Assembly: GCA_016208525.1 (NCBI GenBank)
Contig: JACQYJ010000002.1
Span: forward strand, 1 to 20,249
Source of the DNA: Deltaproteobacteria bacterium
Lineage (GTDB): Bacteria > Desulfobacterota > JAENJC01
Direction of reading: 5' to 3'
Length of the DNA stretch: 20,249 nt
Shown: positions 7,200-13,921 of the stretch, piece by piece
Numbering within the stretch: position 1 is the stretch's first letter
Layout: each line of letters begins with the position of its first letter
Notes under the pieces: generated by a model
What the model was told of the DNA's origin: nothing
Databases searched by the model: none
The model's input: only the letters and a program-made list of their open reading frames with translations
Translations under genes and position numbers: made by a program

Positions 7200-7257
7200 A
7201 AAAAAGCCACGAAAGCCCATAAACCGCTTACAAGCAGTTTATATAGACCTTCGTGGC
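7200..7257 (-). terminator. Terminator-like hairpin between cooT and the barrel gene
   Basis: On the minus strand GCCACGAA (7257-7250) and ATAAACTGC pair with GCGGTTTAT and TTCGTGGC (7213-7206), followed by a run of six T. This has the form of an intrinsic terminator for the DUF3842-cooT transcript. A promoter-like site at 7342-7314 lies upstream of it, so it could also act as an attenuator in the leader of the barrel-nik operon. The stem sequence resembles another common dispersed repeat type. Confidence 0.5.
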
Positions 7258-7313
7258 CTTCAATTTACAAATCATAAAAACGTATATCCATGACCTTCAT
7301 GGCCAGTGAGACC

Positions 7314-7342
7314 AAAATAATGTAATAGTTTCGCATTGTCAA
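7314..7342 (-). promoter_or_regulatory. Sigma70-like promoter for the barrel-nik operon
   Basis: On the minus strand TTGACA (7342-7337) is followed after 17 nt by TATTTT (7319-7314), just past the cooT stop. Transcription would start near 7307, giving a leader of about 170 nt that contains the terminator-like hairpin. I could not identify a NikR operator or a known riboswitch in it. Confidence 0.5.
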
Positions 7343-7349
7343 GCCGAAT

Positions 7350-7538
7350 CTATTTTTCGAGGACTATCCTGTGCTTCAGCAGGGACATCTCCCTGATGTG
7401 CCCCTCAAAGAGCTTCTGCTCCCCGAATATGCTGCGGACCAGTATCTTTCCCCCTTCTTCAGGCCTGATTACGTCAACGTTTTCAAGAAAAAGCTCTTCC
7501 TTCCCCTCTTTCAGCACATATGCATGCGACTCGCACAT
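7350..7538 (-). CDS. cooT: CooT-family nickel-binding protein
   Basis: This 62-residue protein starts MCESHAYVLKEG and contains ENVDVIRPEEGGKILVRSIFGEQ and a C-terminal beta-rich KHRIVLEK. Size, Cys2 and layout match CooT, a small dimeric protein that in Rhodospirillum rubrum binds nickel through Cys2 and assists CO dehydrogenase maturation. The initiating ATG overlaps the TAA stop of the DUF3842 gene by one base (TAATG), so the two are translationally coupled. With cooC and the nik genes nearby, it supports a nickel-handling cluster. The actual client in this organism is not visible. Confidence 0.85.
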   Translation of the reverse strand: MCESHAYVLKEGKEELFLENVDVIRPEEGGKILVRSIFGEQKLFEGHIREMSLLKHRIVLEK

Positions 7539-7954
7539 TACCTTATCATCTCCTTTATCCTTTTTACCGTGCCTTCCACGAGATGCGGCAGCGGTTCCTT
7601 TGCCACCCCTATAATCTCCAGCCTCTCCTGGGACATAGGGATAAGAATTTTTTCCGCCCCGCTCGACGCAACCGCCTCGGCCATCTTTGGCGTCAACTCT
7701 CCAAGCATTGAATTTGCCATAATTATGCTGATTGGGCCTGCAATAACATCCACCTCCCGGGAAGTTCTGACTATGGCGTTCTCGCCGGTCGCACCTTTAT
7801 TGGCCCTGGCCTTCATCATGGCAGATGTCGCGGTTGAATTGGTTCCGAGGGCTATCACCTCGACCCCTTCCTGGAGGTCATCCTTAATGCGCCTGACTAT
7901 GGCAGCGCCTATTCCACCGCCCTGACCGTCAATTACTGCAATCCTGAGAGGCAT
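7538..7954 (-). CDS. DUF3842-family protein
   Basis: This 138-residue protein begins with a nucleotide-binding-like glycine-rich strand, LRIAVIDGQGGGIGAAI, followed by alternating strands and helices (VIALGTNSTAT, DVIAGPISIIMAN, GAEKILIPMSQ). I recognise the family as DUF3842, of unknown function. The GQGGGIG loop suggests a Rossmann-like fold or phosphate binding but does not prove it. It is cotranscribed and overlaps by one base with cooT, so a role in nickel or CO dehydrogenase biology is a reasonable inference. No ribosome binding site precedes the ATG; a TTGACA promoter ends 7 nt upstream, which suggests a leaderless transcript. Confidence 0.75.
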   Translation of the reverse strand: MPLRIAVIDGQGGGIGAAIVRRIKDDLQEGVEVIALGTNSTATSAMMKARANKGATGENAIVRTSREVDVIAGPISIIMANSMLGELTPKMAEAVASSGAEKILIPMSQERLEIIGVAKEPLPHLVEGTVKRIKEMIR

Positions 7955-7961
7955 TTTTATA

Positions 7962-7991
7962 TTAGTAGCAGATGATGATGATGCATGTCAA
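7962..7991 (-). promoter_or_regulatory. Promoter abutting the DUF3842 start (leaderless candidate)
   Basis: On the minus strand TTGACA (7991-7986), an 18-nt spacer and TACTAA (7967-7962) leave only 7 nt to the ATG at 7954. An alternative -10, TAATAT (7964-7959), would start even later. No Shine-Dalgarno sequence is present. Confidence 0.5.
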
Positions 7992-8023
7992 GTCATGCGG
8001 TTCGACAGGGAAAAAGAGCGCCC

Positions 8024-8052
8024 TTGACAACGGATACTAATTGAGATACAAA
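8024..8052 (+). promoter_or_regulatory. Promoter abutting the gmhA start (leaderless candidate)
   Basis: TTGACA (8024-8029), a 17-nt spacer and TACAAA (8047-8052) are followed by 7 nt and then the ATG at 8060. There is no ribosome binding site. It diverges from the DUF3842 promoter within the same 105-bp gap. Confidence 0.55.
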
Positions 8053-8059
8053 TCAAGAC

Positions 8060-8635
8060 ATGGAAGAACTCATAATAAAGGCGTTTGAGGAGAGCGCTGA
8101 GATAAAGCTCTCTTTTGTCAAAAAAAATCTGAAGACTATAATCTCTGTTGTGGAGCTTATAGTTGACGCCTTCCAGGAAGGCAACAAGGTCATGCTCTTT
8201 GGAAACGGGGGGAGCGCAGCCGATGCCCAGCATATTGCAGCGGAGTTTGTTAACCGCTTTATGATAGAAAGACCTCCGCTCCCTGCCCTGGCGCTCACAA
8301 CAGACACATCCGTCATCACGAGCATAGGAAACGACTACAACTATGATCAGATATTCCTGAAGCAGATTAAGGCCCTTGGGAAGGAAGGCGACATTGCCTG
8401 GGGGATATCTACCAGCGGCAACTCCCCTAATGTGCTGAAGGCCCTGAAGGCAGCCAGCAGTATGCGGATAAAGACCATAGGGATGACAGGAAAGGACGGC
8501 GGAAAGATGGCAAAGATGGTTGATTTCCACCTCAATGTTGAGTCAGACACCACTGCAAGGGTACAGGAGACCCATATTACCCTTTCCCATGTAATATGCC
8601 AGCTGGTCGATGTCAAGCTCTTCAGCCACTCGTAA
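8060..8635 (+). CDS. gmhA: D-sedoheptulose 7-phosphate isomerase
   Basis: This 191-residue cytoplasmic sugar isomerase converts sedoheptulose 7-phosphate to D-glycero-D-manno-heptose 7-phosphate, the first step of heptose supply for lipopolysaccharide core. The SIS-domain marks are GNGGSAADAQHIAAEF (48-63, with the catalytic Glu62), ERPPLPALALTTDTS, IGNDY, STSGNSPNV for phosphate binding, and the C-terminal HVICQLVD with His177 at the position of the second catalytic residue. Length is normal. It starts at ATG 8060, 8 nt after a -10-like box and without a ribosome binding site. The next gene follows after 2 nt, so the two are probably cotranscribed. Other heptose genes are not in the window. 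Confidence 0.93.
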   Translation: MEELIIKAFEESAEIKLSFVKKNLKTIISVVELIVDAFQEGNKVMLFGNGGSAADAQHIAAEFVNRFMIERPPLPALALTTDTSVITSIGNDYNYDQIFLKQIKALGKEGDIAWGISTSGNSPNVLKALKAASSMRIKTIGMTGKDGGKMAKMVDFHLNVESDTTARVQETHITLSHVICQLVDVKLFSHS

Positions 8636-8637
8636 TC

Positions 8638-10236
8638 ATGCCCTTAAGGCTCACAGACATACACCTCTATCTTTCTGAAGACGAATCAGCCCTGTCTGCT
8701 AAAGCGGCGGCAACCCTTAAAATCCCGAACGACAAGATCCTTGATCTAAAGATCGTCAAAAAATCCCTTGATGCGAGAAAAAAGGGCAGGATTGCCTTTC
8801 TTTATACAGTGGAGGTGGAGGTAGAGGAAGAGGTAGAGAAAGCCTTTAAGAATGAGGAAACAGCTAAAATCAGGATAATTGAAAAAGAGCGCCATCTGTC
8901 TTTTCCAAAGCTACGAACTGAACTCCGCCCTGTTGTTGTGGGCACAGGACCTGCCGGCCTGTTTGCCGCCTTGAGGCTTGCAGAGCATGGGATCAAATCC
9001 TTGATCCTTGAGAGGGGGAAGGAGGTTGATAGACGGGTCAAGGATGTTGAGAAGTTCTGGGCAAAGCGTGTCCTTGACCCCGAGAGCAATGTCCAGTTCG
9101 GAGAGGGGGGCGCCGGGACATTTTCCGACGGGAAGCTGACAACCAGGGTTGACGACCCGAGGATATCATATATTTTGAAGGCCATGGTTGATGCAGGGGC
9201 GGCTGAAGAGATACTCTATCTGTCCAGGCCGCATATTGGAACAGACAGGCTCAGAGATGTCGTCATAAACATGAGGAAGAGGCTGATTTCCCTCGGATGC
9301 GAAGTCTGTTTTGAATCAAAGGTTACGGGGTTCAATGTCAATGGCGGCAAGATAGAATCAATAATAATCAACAATGGCCGCGAGATACGGACAAAGCTGC
9401 TGGTCCTTGCCATCGGGAACAGCGCGCGGGACACGTACGAGGCATTGAATGATGCAGGCGTTAAGCTTGAAAGGAAACCGTTCGCCATAGGTCTCCGGGT
9501 TGAACACCCTCAAAGAGTCATAGACAGTATACAATACGGAAGGTCCGCCGGACACCCTAAATTGCCGCCAGCCGCGTATCTCCTTACCCACAACATGCCT
9601 TATATGGGACGCTCAGCATACTCATTCTGCATGTGTCCTGGAGGAAGTGTCATAGCCGCATCTTCAGAGCCGGGCAGGCTGGTTGTAAACGGGATGAGCC
9701 TTTCAAAACGGGACTCCAGGTATGCCAACAGCGCAATGGTGGTGACTGTCCGGCCCGAAGATTTTGAGGTCTTTGGAGAAGGACCTCTGGCAGGGATTGA
9801 ATTCCAGAGGAAATTTGAAGGGGCCGCATTTGAGGCAGGGGGAGGAAACTATAACGCCCCTGCCCAGGGGTTAATTGACTTTCTTTATTCTAAGAATGGA
9901 GCCTCCTTGAACAGCTCCAGCTACAGACCTGCCTTAACCTCCGCCAATCTTGAAGAATGTATCCCTGATTATGTTATTACTGCCTTGAGGGAGGCGATCC
10001 CGCAGTTTGAAAGAAAGATGAGAGGGTTCATTTCGAAGGAGGCAACCCTGATAGGGGTCGAGACAAGGACATCGGCGCCGGTAAGGATCAGCAGGGAGAT
10101 TAACCTTCAGTCAGTAAATACGAAGGGGCTCTACCCATGCGGTGAGGGGGCTGGATACTCTGGCGGGATAGTAAGCTCTGCACTGGACGGTATCAGGGTG
10201 GCGGATGCAATAATCGCTGAACTCCGCATTTCTTAG
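8638..10236 (+). CDS. FAD-dependent oxidoreductase, COG2509 family
   Basis: This 532-residue protein has an N-terminal domain of about 95 residues with KKSLDARKKGRIAFLYTVEVEV, then an FAD-binding fold with VVVGTGPAGLFAALRLAEHG and LERG. NVQFGEGGAGTFSDGKLTTR is the hallmark of the COG2509 family, and the C-terminal GLYPCGEGAGYSGGIVSSA closes the flavin site. Members are widespread in anaerobes but their reaction is not established, so only a flavin-dependent redox role can be stated. I start it at ATG 8638, two bases after the gmhA stop. An earlier in-frame start (8596) lies inside gmhA and adds residues unlike the family. No ribosome binding site is evident, so translation probably depends on coupling to gmhA. 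Confidence 0.87.
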   Translation: MPLRLTDIHLYLSEDESALSAKAAATLKIPNDKILDLKIVKKSLDARKKGRIAFLYTVEVEVEEEVEKAFKNEETAKIRIIEKERHLSFPKLRTELRPVVVGTGPAGLFAALRLAEHGIKSLILERGKEVDRRVKDVEKFWAKRVLDPESNVQFGEGGAGTFSDGKLTTRVDDPRISYILKAMVDAGAAEEILYLSRPHIGTDRLRDVVINMRKRLISLGCEVCFESKVTGFNVNGGKIESIIINNGREIRTKLLVLAIGNSARDTYEALNDAGVKLERKPFAIGLRVEHPQRVIDSIQYGRSAGHPKLPPAAYLLTHNMPYMGRSAYSFCMCPGGSVIAASSEPGRLVVNGMSLSKRDSRYANSAMVVTVRPEDFEVFGEGPLAGIEFQRKFEGAAFEAGGGNYNAPAQGLIDFLYSKNGASLNSSSYRPALTSANLEECIPDYVITALREAIPQFERKMRGFISKEATLIGVETRTSAPVRISREINLQSVNTKGLYPCGEGAGYSGGIVSSALDGIRVADAIIAELRIS

Positions 10237-10256
10237 GTTTGTGAAGGTCTGCAAAT

Positions 10257-10285
10257 TTGACACCCCTGTCAGTATTGGCTAATAT
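10257..10285 (+). promoter_or_regulatory. Promoter abutting the archease start (leaderless candidate)
   Basis: TTGACA (10257-10262), a 17-nt spacer and TAATAT (10280-10285) are followed by 8 nt and the ATG at 10294. No ribosome binding site precedes the ATG. Confidence 0.6.
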
Positions 10286-10293
10286 TCAAACAG

Positions 10294-10707
10294 ATGAAGT
10301 ACGAAGTATTTGAACATGTTTCGGATATTGGACTCCGTATCTACGCCTCTTCATTCAAGGAGTTGCTCGAGAACGCCGGTCTGGCTCTCTTTGACCAGAT
10401 GGCTGACCTGTCAAGGGTTTATTCTGTCCATACCTTTGAGGTATCTGCTCAGGGTGACACAGTAGAAGAGCTGTTCATGGCGTGGATAAGAGAGCTTCTT
10501 TACATCTTTCACGGGGAGGGATATCTCTTAAAGGAGTTTGTTGTAGAGGAGGCTTCAAAGGGAACGGTCAAGGGTATTGCGAAAGGAGAAAAGGTAGACC
10601 CAGGCAGGCATTTGATCCACGGCGAGGTGAAGGGAGCCACGTACCACAGGTTAGAGGTAAAGGAGATTGATAGTAAATGGGAAGCAACGGTGATCCTCGA
10701 CGTATGA
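10294..10707 (+). CDS. Archease, RtcB activator
   Basis: This 137-residue protein is an archease, which helps the RNA ligase RtcB become guanylylated and turn over repeatedly. Family features are the start FEHVSDIGLRIYA with the metal-binding aspartate, MAWIRELLYIFHGEGYLL, and the C-terminal VKGATYHRLEVKE followed by TVILDV ending in an acidic residue and valine. Length is normal. The RtcB gene follows 81 nt downstream, an arrangement common in archaea and in scattered bacteria. The gap holds a palindromic repeat. The ATG has no ribosome binding site but sits 8 nt after a good promoter. Confidence 0.92.
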   Translation: MKYEVFEHVSDIGLRIYASSFKELLENAGLALFDQMADLSRVYSVHTFEVSAQGDTVEELFMAWIRELLYIFHGEGYLLKEFVVEEASKGTVKGIAKGEKVDPGRHLIHGEVKGATYHRLEVKEIDSKWEATVILDV

Positions 10708-10713
10708 GGTGAA

Positions 10714-10772
10714 GGGACTGTCCCCATTTACGGACGAAGCGATAGCTGCGTCGTAGAATAGGGACTGTCCCC
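10714..10772. repeat. GGGACTGTCCC repeat between archease and rtcB
   Basis: Two GGGACTGTCCCC blocks (10714-10725 and 10761-10772) flank ATTTACGGACG and CGTCGTAGAATA. The reverse complement matches the insertion in hemG at 17329-17387, including TATTCTACGAC and TCCGTAAAT. It lies within the presumed operon just before the rtcB ribosome binding site. Confidence 0.88.
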
Positions 10773-10788
10773 GTAGCGGAGGTGAATT

Positions 10789-12231
10789 ATGGACGAAATA
10801 AAGATACAGAAACTGGATGATTACAGATACATGATCCCGAAAGAAGGGGGGATGAGGGTCCCCGGACTTGTATTCGTTGACGAGAAGATGCTTATCGAGG
10901 TAAGGCGGGACGAGAGTCTCAAGCAGGTGAGAAACGTGGCCCATCTTCCGGGCATTGTAGGATACTCCATGGCCATGCCTGACATGCATGAGGGTTACGG
11001 CTTTCCCATTGGAGGGGTTGCCGCCTTTGACATGAATACAGGGGTCATCTCTCCAGGCGGTGTGGGATACGACATAAACTGCGGAGTGAGGCTCCTCACC
11101 ACAAACCTGCAAAGGGGCGACCTGAACGGCAAGGTCAGGGCTCTGGTAGATGCCCTCTTTATATCTGTCCCATCCGGCGTCGGCTCAACCAGCGAGATGA
11201 GACTGTCTCCAGATGATGAGAGGAAGGTCTTTTTAACCGGCGCAAGGTGGGCGGTTGAGAACGGTTACGGGACACCCGAAGACCTGGCCCATACGGAGGA
11301 AGGCGGCTGCCTCGAAGGCGCAGACCCTTCTGTTGTCAGCGAAAGGGCCATTGAGAGGGGGCGGCGGCAGCTTGGGACTGTCGGCTCCGGGAACCACTTT
11401 GTTGAGATAGGTTATGTGGACGAGGTCTTTGATGAGTCTGCTGCTGCCGCCTTCGGCCTTCACCAGGGGCGGGTGACTGTATTTGTGCACTGCGGTTCAA
11501 GAGGGTTCGGGTACCAGGTGTGCGACGACTTCCTTGCCAAGATGGGACGCACAGCGGCCAGACAGGGGATAGAGCTTCCTGACAGTCAGCTTGCCTGCGC
11601 ATATATCAACTCCCCTGAGGGACAGGAGTACTATGCGGCCATGGCGTGCGCAGCCAATTACGCATGGGCGAACCGGCAGATGCTGATGCACTGGGTGAGG
11701 GAGACATTTATGAGGGTGCTGGAGATTGGCCCCAAAGACCTTGGCATGAGACTTTTATACGATGTCTGCCACAACATAGCAAAGTTTGAGACCCACAAGG
11801 TGGAGGGGAAAGACACCAGGCTCTGTGTCCACAGAAAGGGGGCCACCAGGGCATTTGCCCCTGGAAGGAAGGAGGTCCCTGATATTTACAGAAATATCGG
11901 CCAGCCGGTCCTGATACCTGGAGACATGAAGAGGGCGTCGTATATCCTTGTGGGGACTGAGAAGGCGATGGAGCAGACGTGGGGGAGCACATGCCACGGC
12001 GCAGGGAGGGTGATGAGCAGGACTGCGGCAAAGAAGATGAGCAAGGGACGATCCATTGTGAAGGAGATGGAGGAGGCAGGGATCATTGTCAGGGGCGCGA
12101 GCATGGGCACATTGACAGAGGAGATCCCTGAATCATACAAGGATGTGAATGATGTGGTGGAAATAGTCCACAACGCCGGTCTATCAAAGAAGGTGGCAAG
12201 GCTTAAACCGCTGGGGGTTATAAAGGGTTAG
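10789..12231 (+). CDS. rtcB: RNA-splicing ligase RtcB (GTP-dependent)
   Basis: This 480-residue enzyme joins RNA ends bearing 3'-phosphate or 2',3'-cyclic phosphate to 5'-hydroxyl ends using GTP and manganese. In bacteria it is linked to RNA repair. Key residues are visible: Asp95 and Cys98 in YDINCGVRLL, the GSGNHFVEIG motif, HCGSRGFGYQV, and His403 in TCHGAGRVMSR, the residue that takes the guanylyl group. Numbering nearly equals that of the archaeal enzyme, and no intein or insertion is present. The start is ATG 10789 after GCGGAGGTG. It follows archease in the same direction, and a DUF362 gene begins 10 nt after its stop. No sigma54-type RtcR regulator is visible. Confidence 0.95.
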   Translation: MDEIKIQKLDDYRYMIPKEGGMRVPGLVFVDEKMLIEVRRDESLKQVRNVAHLPGIVGYSMAMPDMHEGYGFPIGGVAAFDMNTGVISPGGVGYDINCGVRLLTTNLQRGDLNGKVRALVDALFISVPSGVGSTSEMRLSPDDERKVFLTGARWAVENGYGTPEDLAHTEEGGCLEGADPSVVSERAIERGRRQLGTVGSGNHFVEIGYVDEVFDESAAAAFGLHQGRVTVFVHCGSRGFGYQVCDDFLAKMGRTAARQGIELPDSQLACAYINSPEGQEYYAAMACAANYAWANRQMLMHWVRETFMRVLEIGPKDLGMRLLYDVCHNIAKFETHKVEGKDTRLCVHRKGATRAFAPGRKEVPDIYRNIGQPVLIPGDMKRASYILVGTEKAMEQTWGSTCHGAGRVMSRTAAKKMSKGRSIVKEMEEAGIIVRGASMGTLTEEIPESYKDVNDVVEIVHNAGLSKKVARLKPLGVIKG

Positions 12232-12241
12232 TTTTTAAAAG

Positions 12242-13282
12242 ATGATGTTTTCAAGACGCTGGATATTAAGGTTTATGTTTGCAGTCGGATTCCTTCTTAC
12301 CATAAGAAAGAGGTCTGCCGTGGCACAGAGTTTTTTCAGACCGAAAAAAAAGTCAAAGCCAAGGGCGCCGGAGAACCTCTTTACTGAGAATGGGAAGGCG
12401 CTTGTAGGTGTGGCTGGAGGCGGCAGTCCTGAAGAGATGATAAGGTCTGCTGTGGCGCTTATAGGCGGATTTGAGAAGTTGAAGATAAAAGGAAAGACCG
12501 TCCTTGTCAAGCCCAACGTTGTGTCCGGGGAGAAGAATCCGGCAACCACCAATCCGGAGGTGGTTGCGGCAATGGTGAAGGTCCTTTATGAGGAAGGAGC
12601 AAAAAAGGTGTATGTGGGAGACATGTCGGCAATGATGACCCTTTCTACGTCCAGGAACATGAATAAAAACGGGATCAAAAAGGCCGCTATGGATGCCGGT
12701 GCGGAGGTCGTCGTATTCGAGGACCATGACTGGGTTGAGGTAGAGCTTCCGGGAGCGCGCTATGTCAAAACTGCCTACGTTACGGGGTGGATTTTCAACA
12801 CAGACCTTATTGTCAACCTCCCTGTCATAAAAACACACAGGTCGGCAAGTTATACAATATGCCTCAAGAACTTCATAGGGTGTACACACCTCAAGCAGCG
12901 GCCTTACCTGATAGACTCAGAGCACTGGGAGGAACTTATATCCGAATTCAACCTGGCGTACAGGCCGGACCTTAATATAATTGACGGGACTGTTTCCATG
13001 ATAGAGGGCGGGCCGTGGGAGGGGACACCTGCTGACACAAACCTTATCATTGCCACAGGAGACAGGGTGGCCGGCGATATAGCAGGGCTTGGGATAATAA
13101 AGTCGTTTGGAAGGTGGGGAATGGTAAGAGATAAGGATGTGTGGGAGCAGAGACAGATAAAGAGGGCCCTTGAACTCGGCATAGGCAGCAGGAAGAGTGA
13201 CATAATCCTTAAGACAGAAGAGGGAAATCAGCAGTTTCAGGAATTGATGAAGAGTATCAGGGAGCATACAGGGCTTGTATAA
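12242..13282 (+). CDS. DUF362 domain protein with Tat-like signal
   Basis: This 346-residue protein contains a DUF362 domain, with VLVKPNVVSGEKNPATTNPEVV at about 88-110, GDMSAM, DLIVNLPVIKTH and the CLKNFIGC segment. The family is of uncertain biochemical function and is often found in anaerobes with iron-sulfur proteins; no CxxC cluster motif is present here. The N-terminus SRRWILRFMF followed by a short hydrophobic stretch and AVAQ resembles a twin-arginine export signal, though basic residues late in the stretch make it imperfect. It begins 10 nt after rtcB, with two adjacent ATG codons (12242, 12245) and no obvious ribosome binding site, so it is probably the last gene of the archease-rtcB operon. 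A link to RNA repair is not implied. Confidence 0.75.
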   Translation: MMFSRRWILRFMFAVGFLLTIRKRSAVAQSFFRPKKKSKPRAPENLFTENGKALVGVAGGGSPEEMIRSAVALIGGFEKLKIKGKTVLVKPNVVSGEKNPATTNPEVVAAMVKVLYEEGAKKVYVGDMSAMMTLSTSRNMNKNGIKKAAMDAGAEVVVFEDHDWVEVELPGARYVKTAYVTGWIFNTDLIVNLPVIKTHRSASYTICLKNFIGCTHLKQRPYLIDSEHWEELISEFNLAYRPDLNIIDGTVSMIEGGPWEGTPADTNLIIATGDRVAGDIAGLGIIKSFGRWGMVRDKDVWEQRQIKRALELGIGSRKSDIILKTEEGNQQFQELMKSIREHTGLV

Positions 13283-13289
13283 ACTATCT

Positions 13290-13507
13290 CCTAAATCCTG
13301 CAATCGAACCACAGAGCACACAGAGGAAACCCTTTAATGTCAAAATAAAAACCCTTGTGAGGCAATTGCAAAACTATTTGAACCACAGAGTTCACAGAGA
13401 TTAATCAGAGGAACACAGAGGTTTTTCTTAAATATTATAATTTTGTCCTCTATGCCTCTCATCTTTTCTCGGTGTCCTCTATGGTTAAGGACTTTTGCAA
13501 GAGGCTC
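13290..13507 (-). repeat. Interspersed palindromic repeat, accacagag family, copy B
   Basis: The reverse complement is almost identical to copy A at 942-1176 along its whole length, from GAGCCTCTTGCAAAAGTCC to GATTGCAGGATTTAGG. It lacks the 20-nt tandem duplication of copy A and differs by a few substitutions and short indels. It begins just after the DUF362 stop, as copy A begins just after the cooC stop, in the same orientation relative to the upstream gene. Confidence 0.88.
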
Positions 13508-13660
13508 TATTTGTTTACTTTTTCTCATATTATATCATCGATCACGATTGACAATTTGAAGCTCCGAAAAAATCAAAGAATCCAATTCAATAGAGATAAA
13601 TGGAACATGTCCCAATGCTAACAAATGGAAGGTATAAATGCAAACGGAATGATTTGTTGT
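13508..13660. other. Intergenic stretch, no gene seen
   Basis: AT-rich sequence without a convincing frame. It contains TTGACA at about 13549-13554 but no matching -10 at usual spacing. Confidence 0.4.
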
Positions 13661-13685
13661 AAAAAAAAAGGCCCCTTTCGGGGCC
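13661..13685 (-). terminator. Intrinsic terminator
   Basis: On the minus strand GGCCCC-GAAA-GGGGCC (13685-13670) is followed by nine T (13669-13661), a textbook terminator for leftward transcripts. The nearest leftward gene, the coiled-coil gene, ends 237 nt upstream, and a repeat element lies between, possibly inserted into its 3' region. Confidence 0.85.
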
Positions 13686-13707
13686 TAATTCATTCTGGTT
13701 CAATTCA

Positions 13708-13794
13708 CTCCTGGCCTCTTCCTCTTCCTTGATTCAAGAGGGTCAGTGAAGATGCAAGAGTTGTCCATAAAATAAATCTCTAGCATTTTCTCAG
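13708..13794 (-). other. Short open frame before the terminator, possible remnant
   Basis: On the minus strand a frame of about 28 codons from an ATG near 13791 reads MLEIYFMDNSC and ends ESRKRKRPGVN shortly before the terminator at 13661-13685. I do not recognise it. It could be the severed 3' end of a gene interrupted by the element at 13804-13920, or chance. Confidence 0.2.
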
Positions 13795-13803
13795 GGTACA
13801 GTC

Positions 13804-13920
13804 TTGTAGGGTGCGTCCCACGCACCAACAGGTCTTTGCAGGGGCAGGTGTCAAATCGCGCCTACATTACATCCATACCATCTTTACCCAATTTAATGGT
13901 GCGTGGGACGCACCCTACAA
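13804..13920. repeat. 117-bp element with perfect 23-bp terminal inverted repeats
   Basis: The left end TTGTAGGGTGCGTCCCACG (23 bp to 13826) is mirrored exactly at 13898-13920. Each arm also folds on itself (GGTGCGT-ccc-ACGCACC). The interior has no gene. It abuts the stop codon of the coiled-coil gene at 13922. It has the form of a miniature inverted-repeat element. Confidence 0.85.
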
Positions 13921-13921
13921 A

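Noticed and set aside
7138..7313. Cobalamin, NiCo riboswitch or NikR operator in the barrel-nik leader
   Set aside because: No conserved B12-box, four-way junction signature or GTATGA-N16-TCATAC type operator could be recognised; the visible stems resemble dispersed repeats.
7988..8530. Minus-strand frame of 180 codons opposite gmhA
   Set aside because: It is antisense to a clear gmhA and has no recognisable protein features.
8596..8637. Earlier start for the COG2509 flavoprotein
   Set aside because: It would overlap gmhA coding sequence and add residues not seen in the family; ATG 8638 gives the expected N-terminus.
942..13507. Composite transposon bounded by the two inverted 220-bp repeats
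   Set aside because: No transposase, target duplication or atypical gene content was seen; the enclosed genes look like ordinary chromosomal operons.
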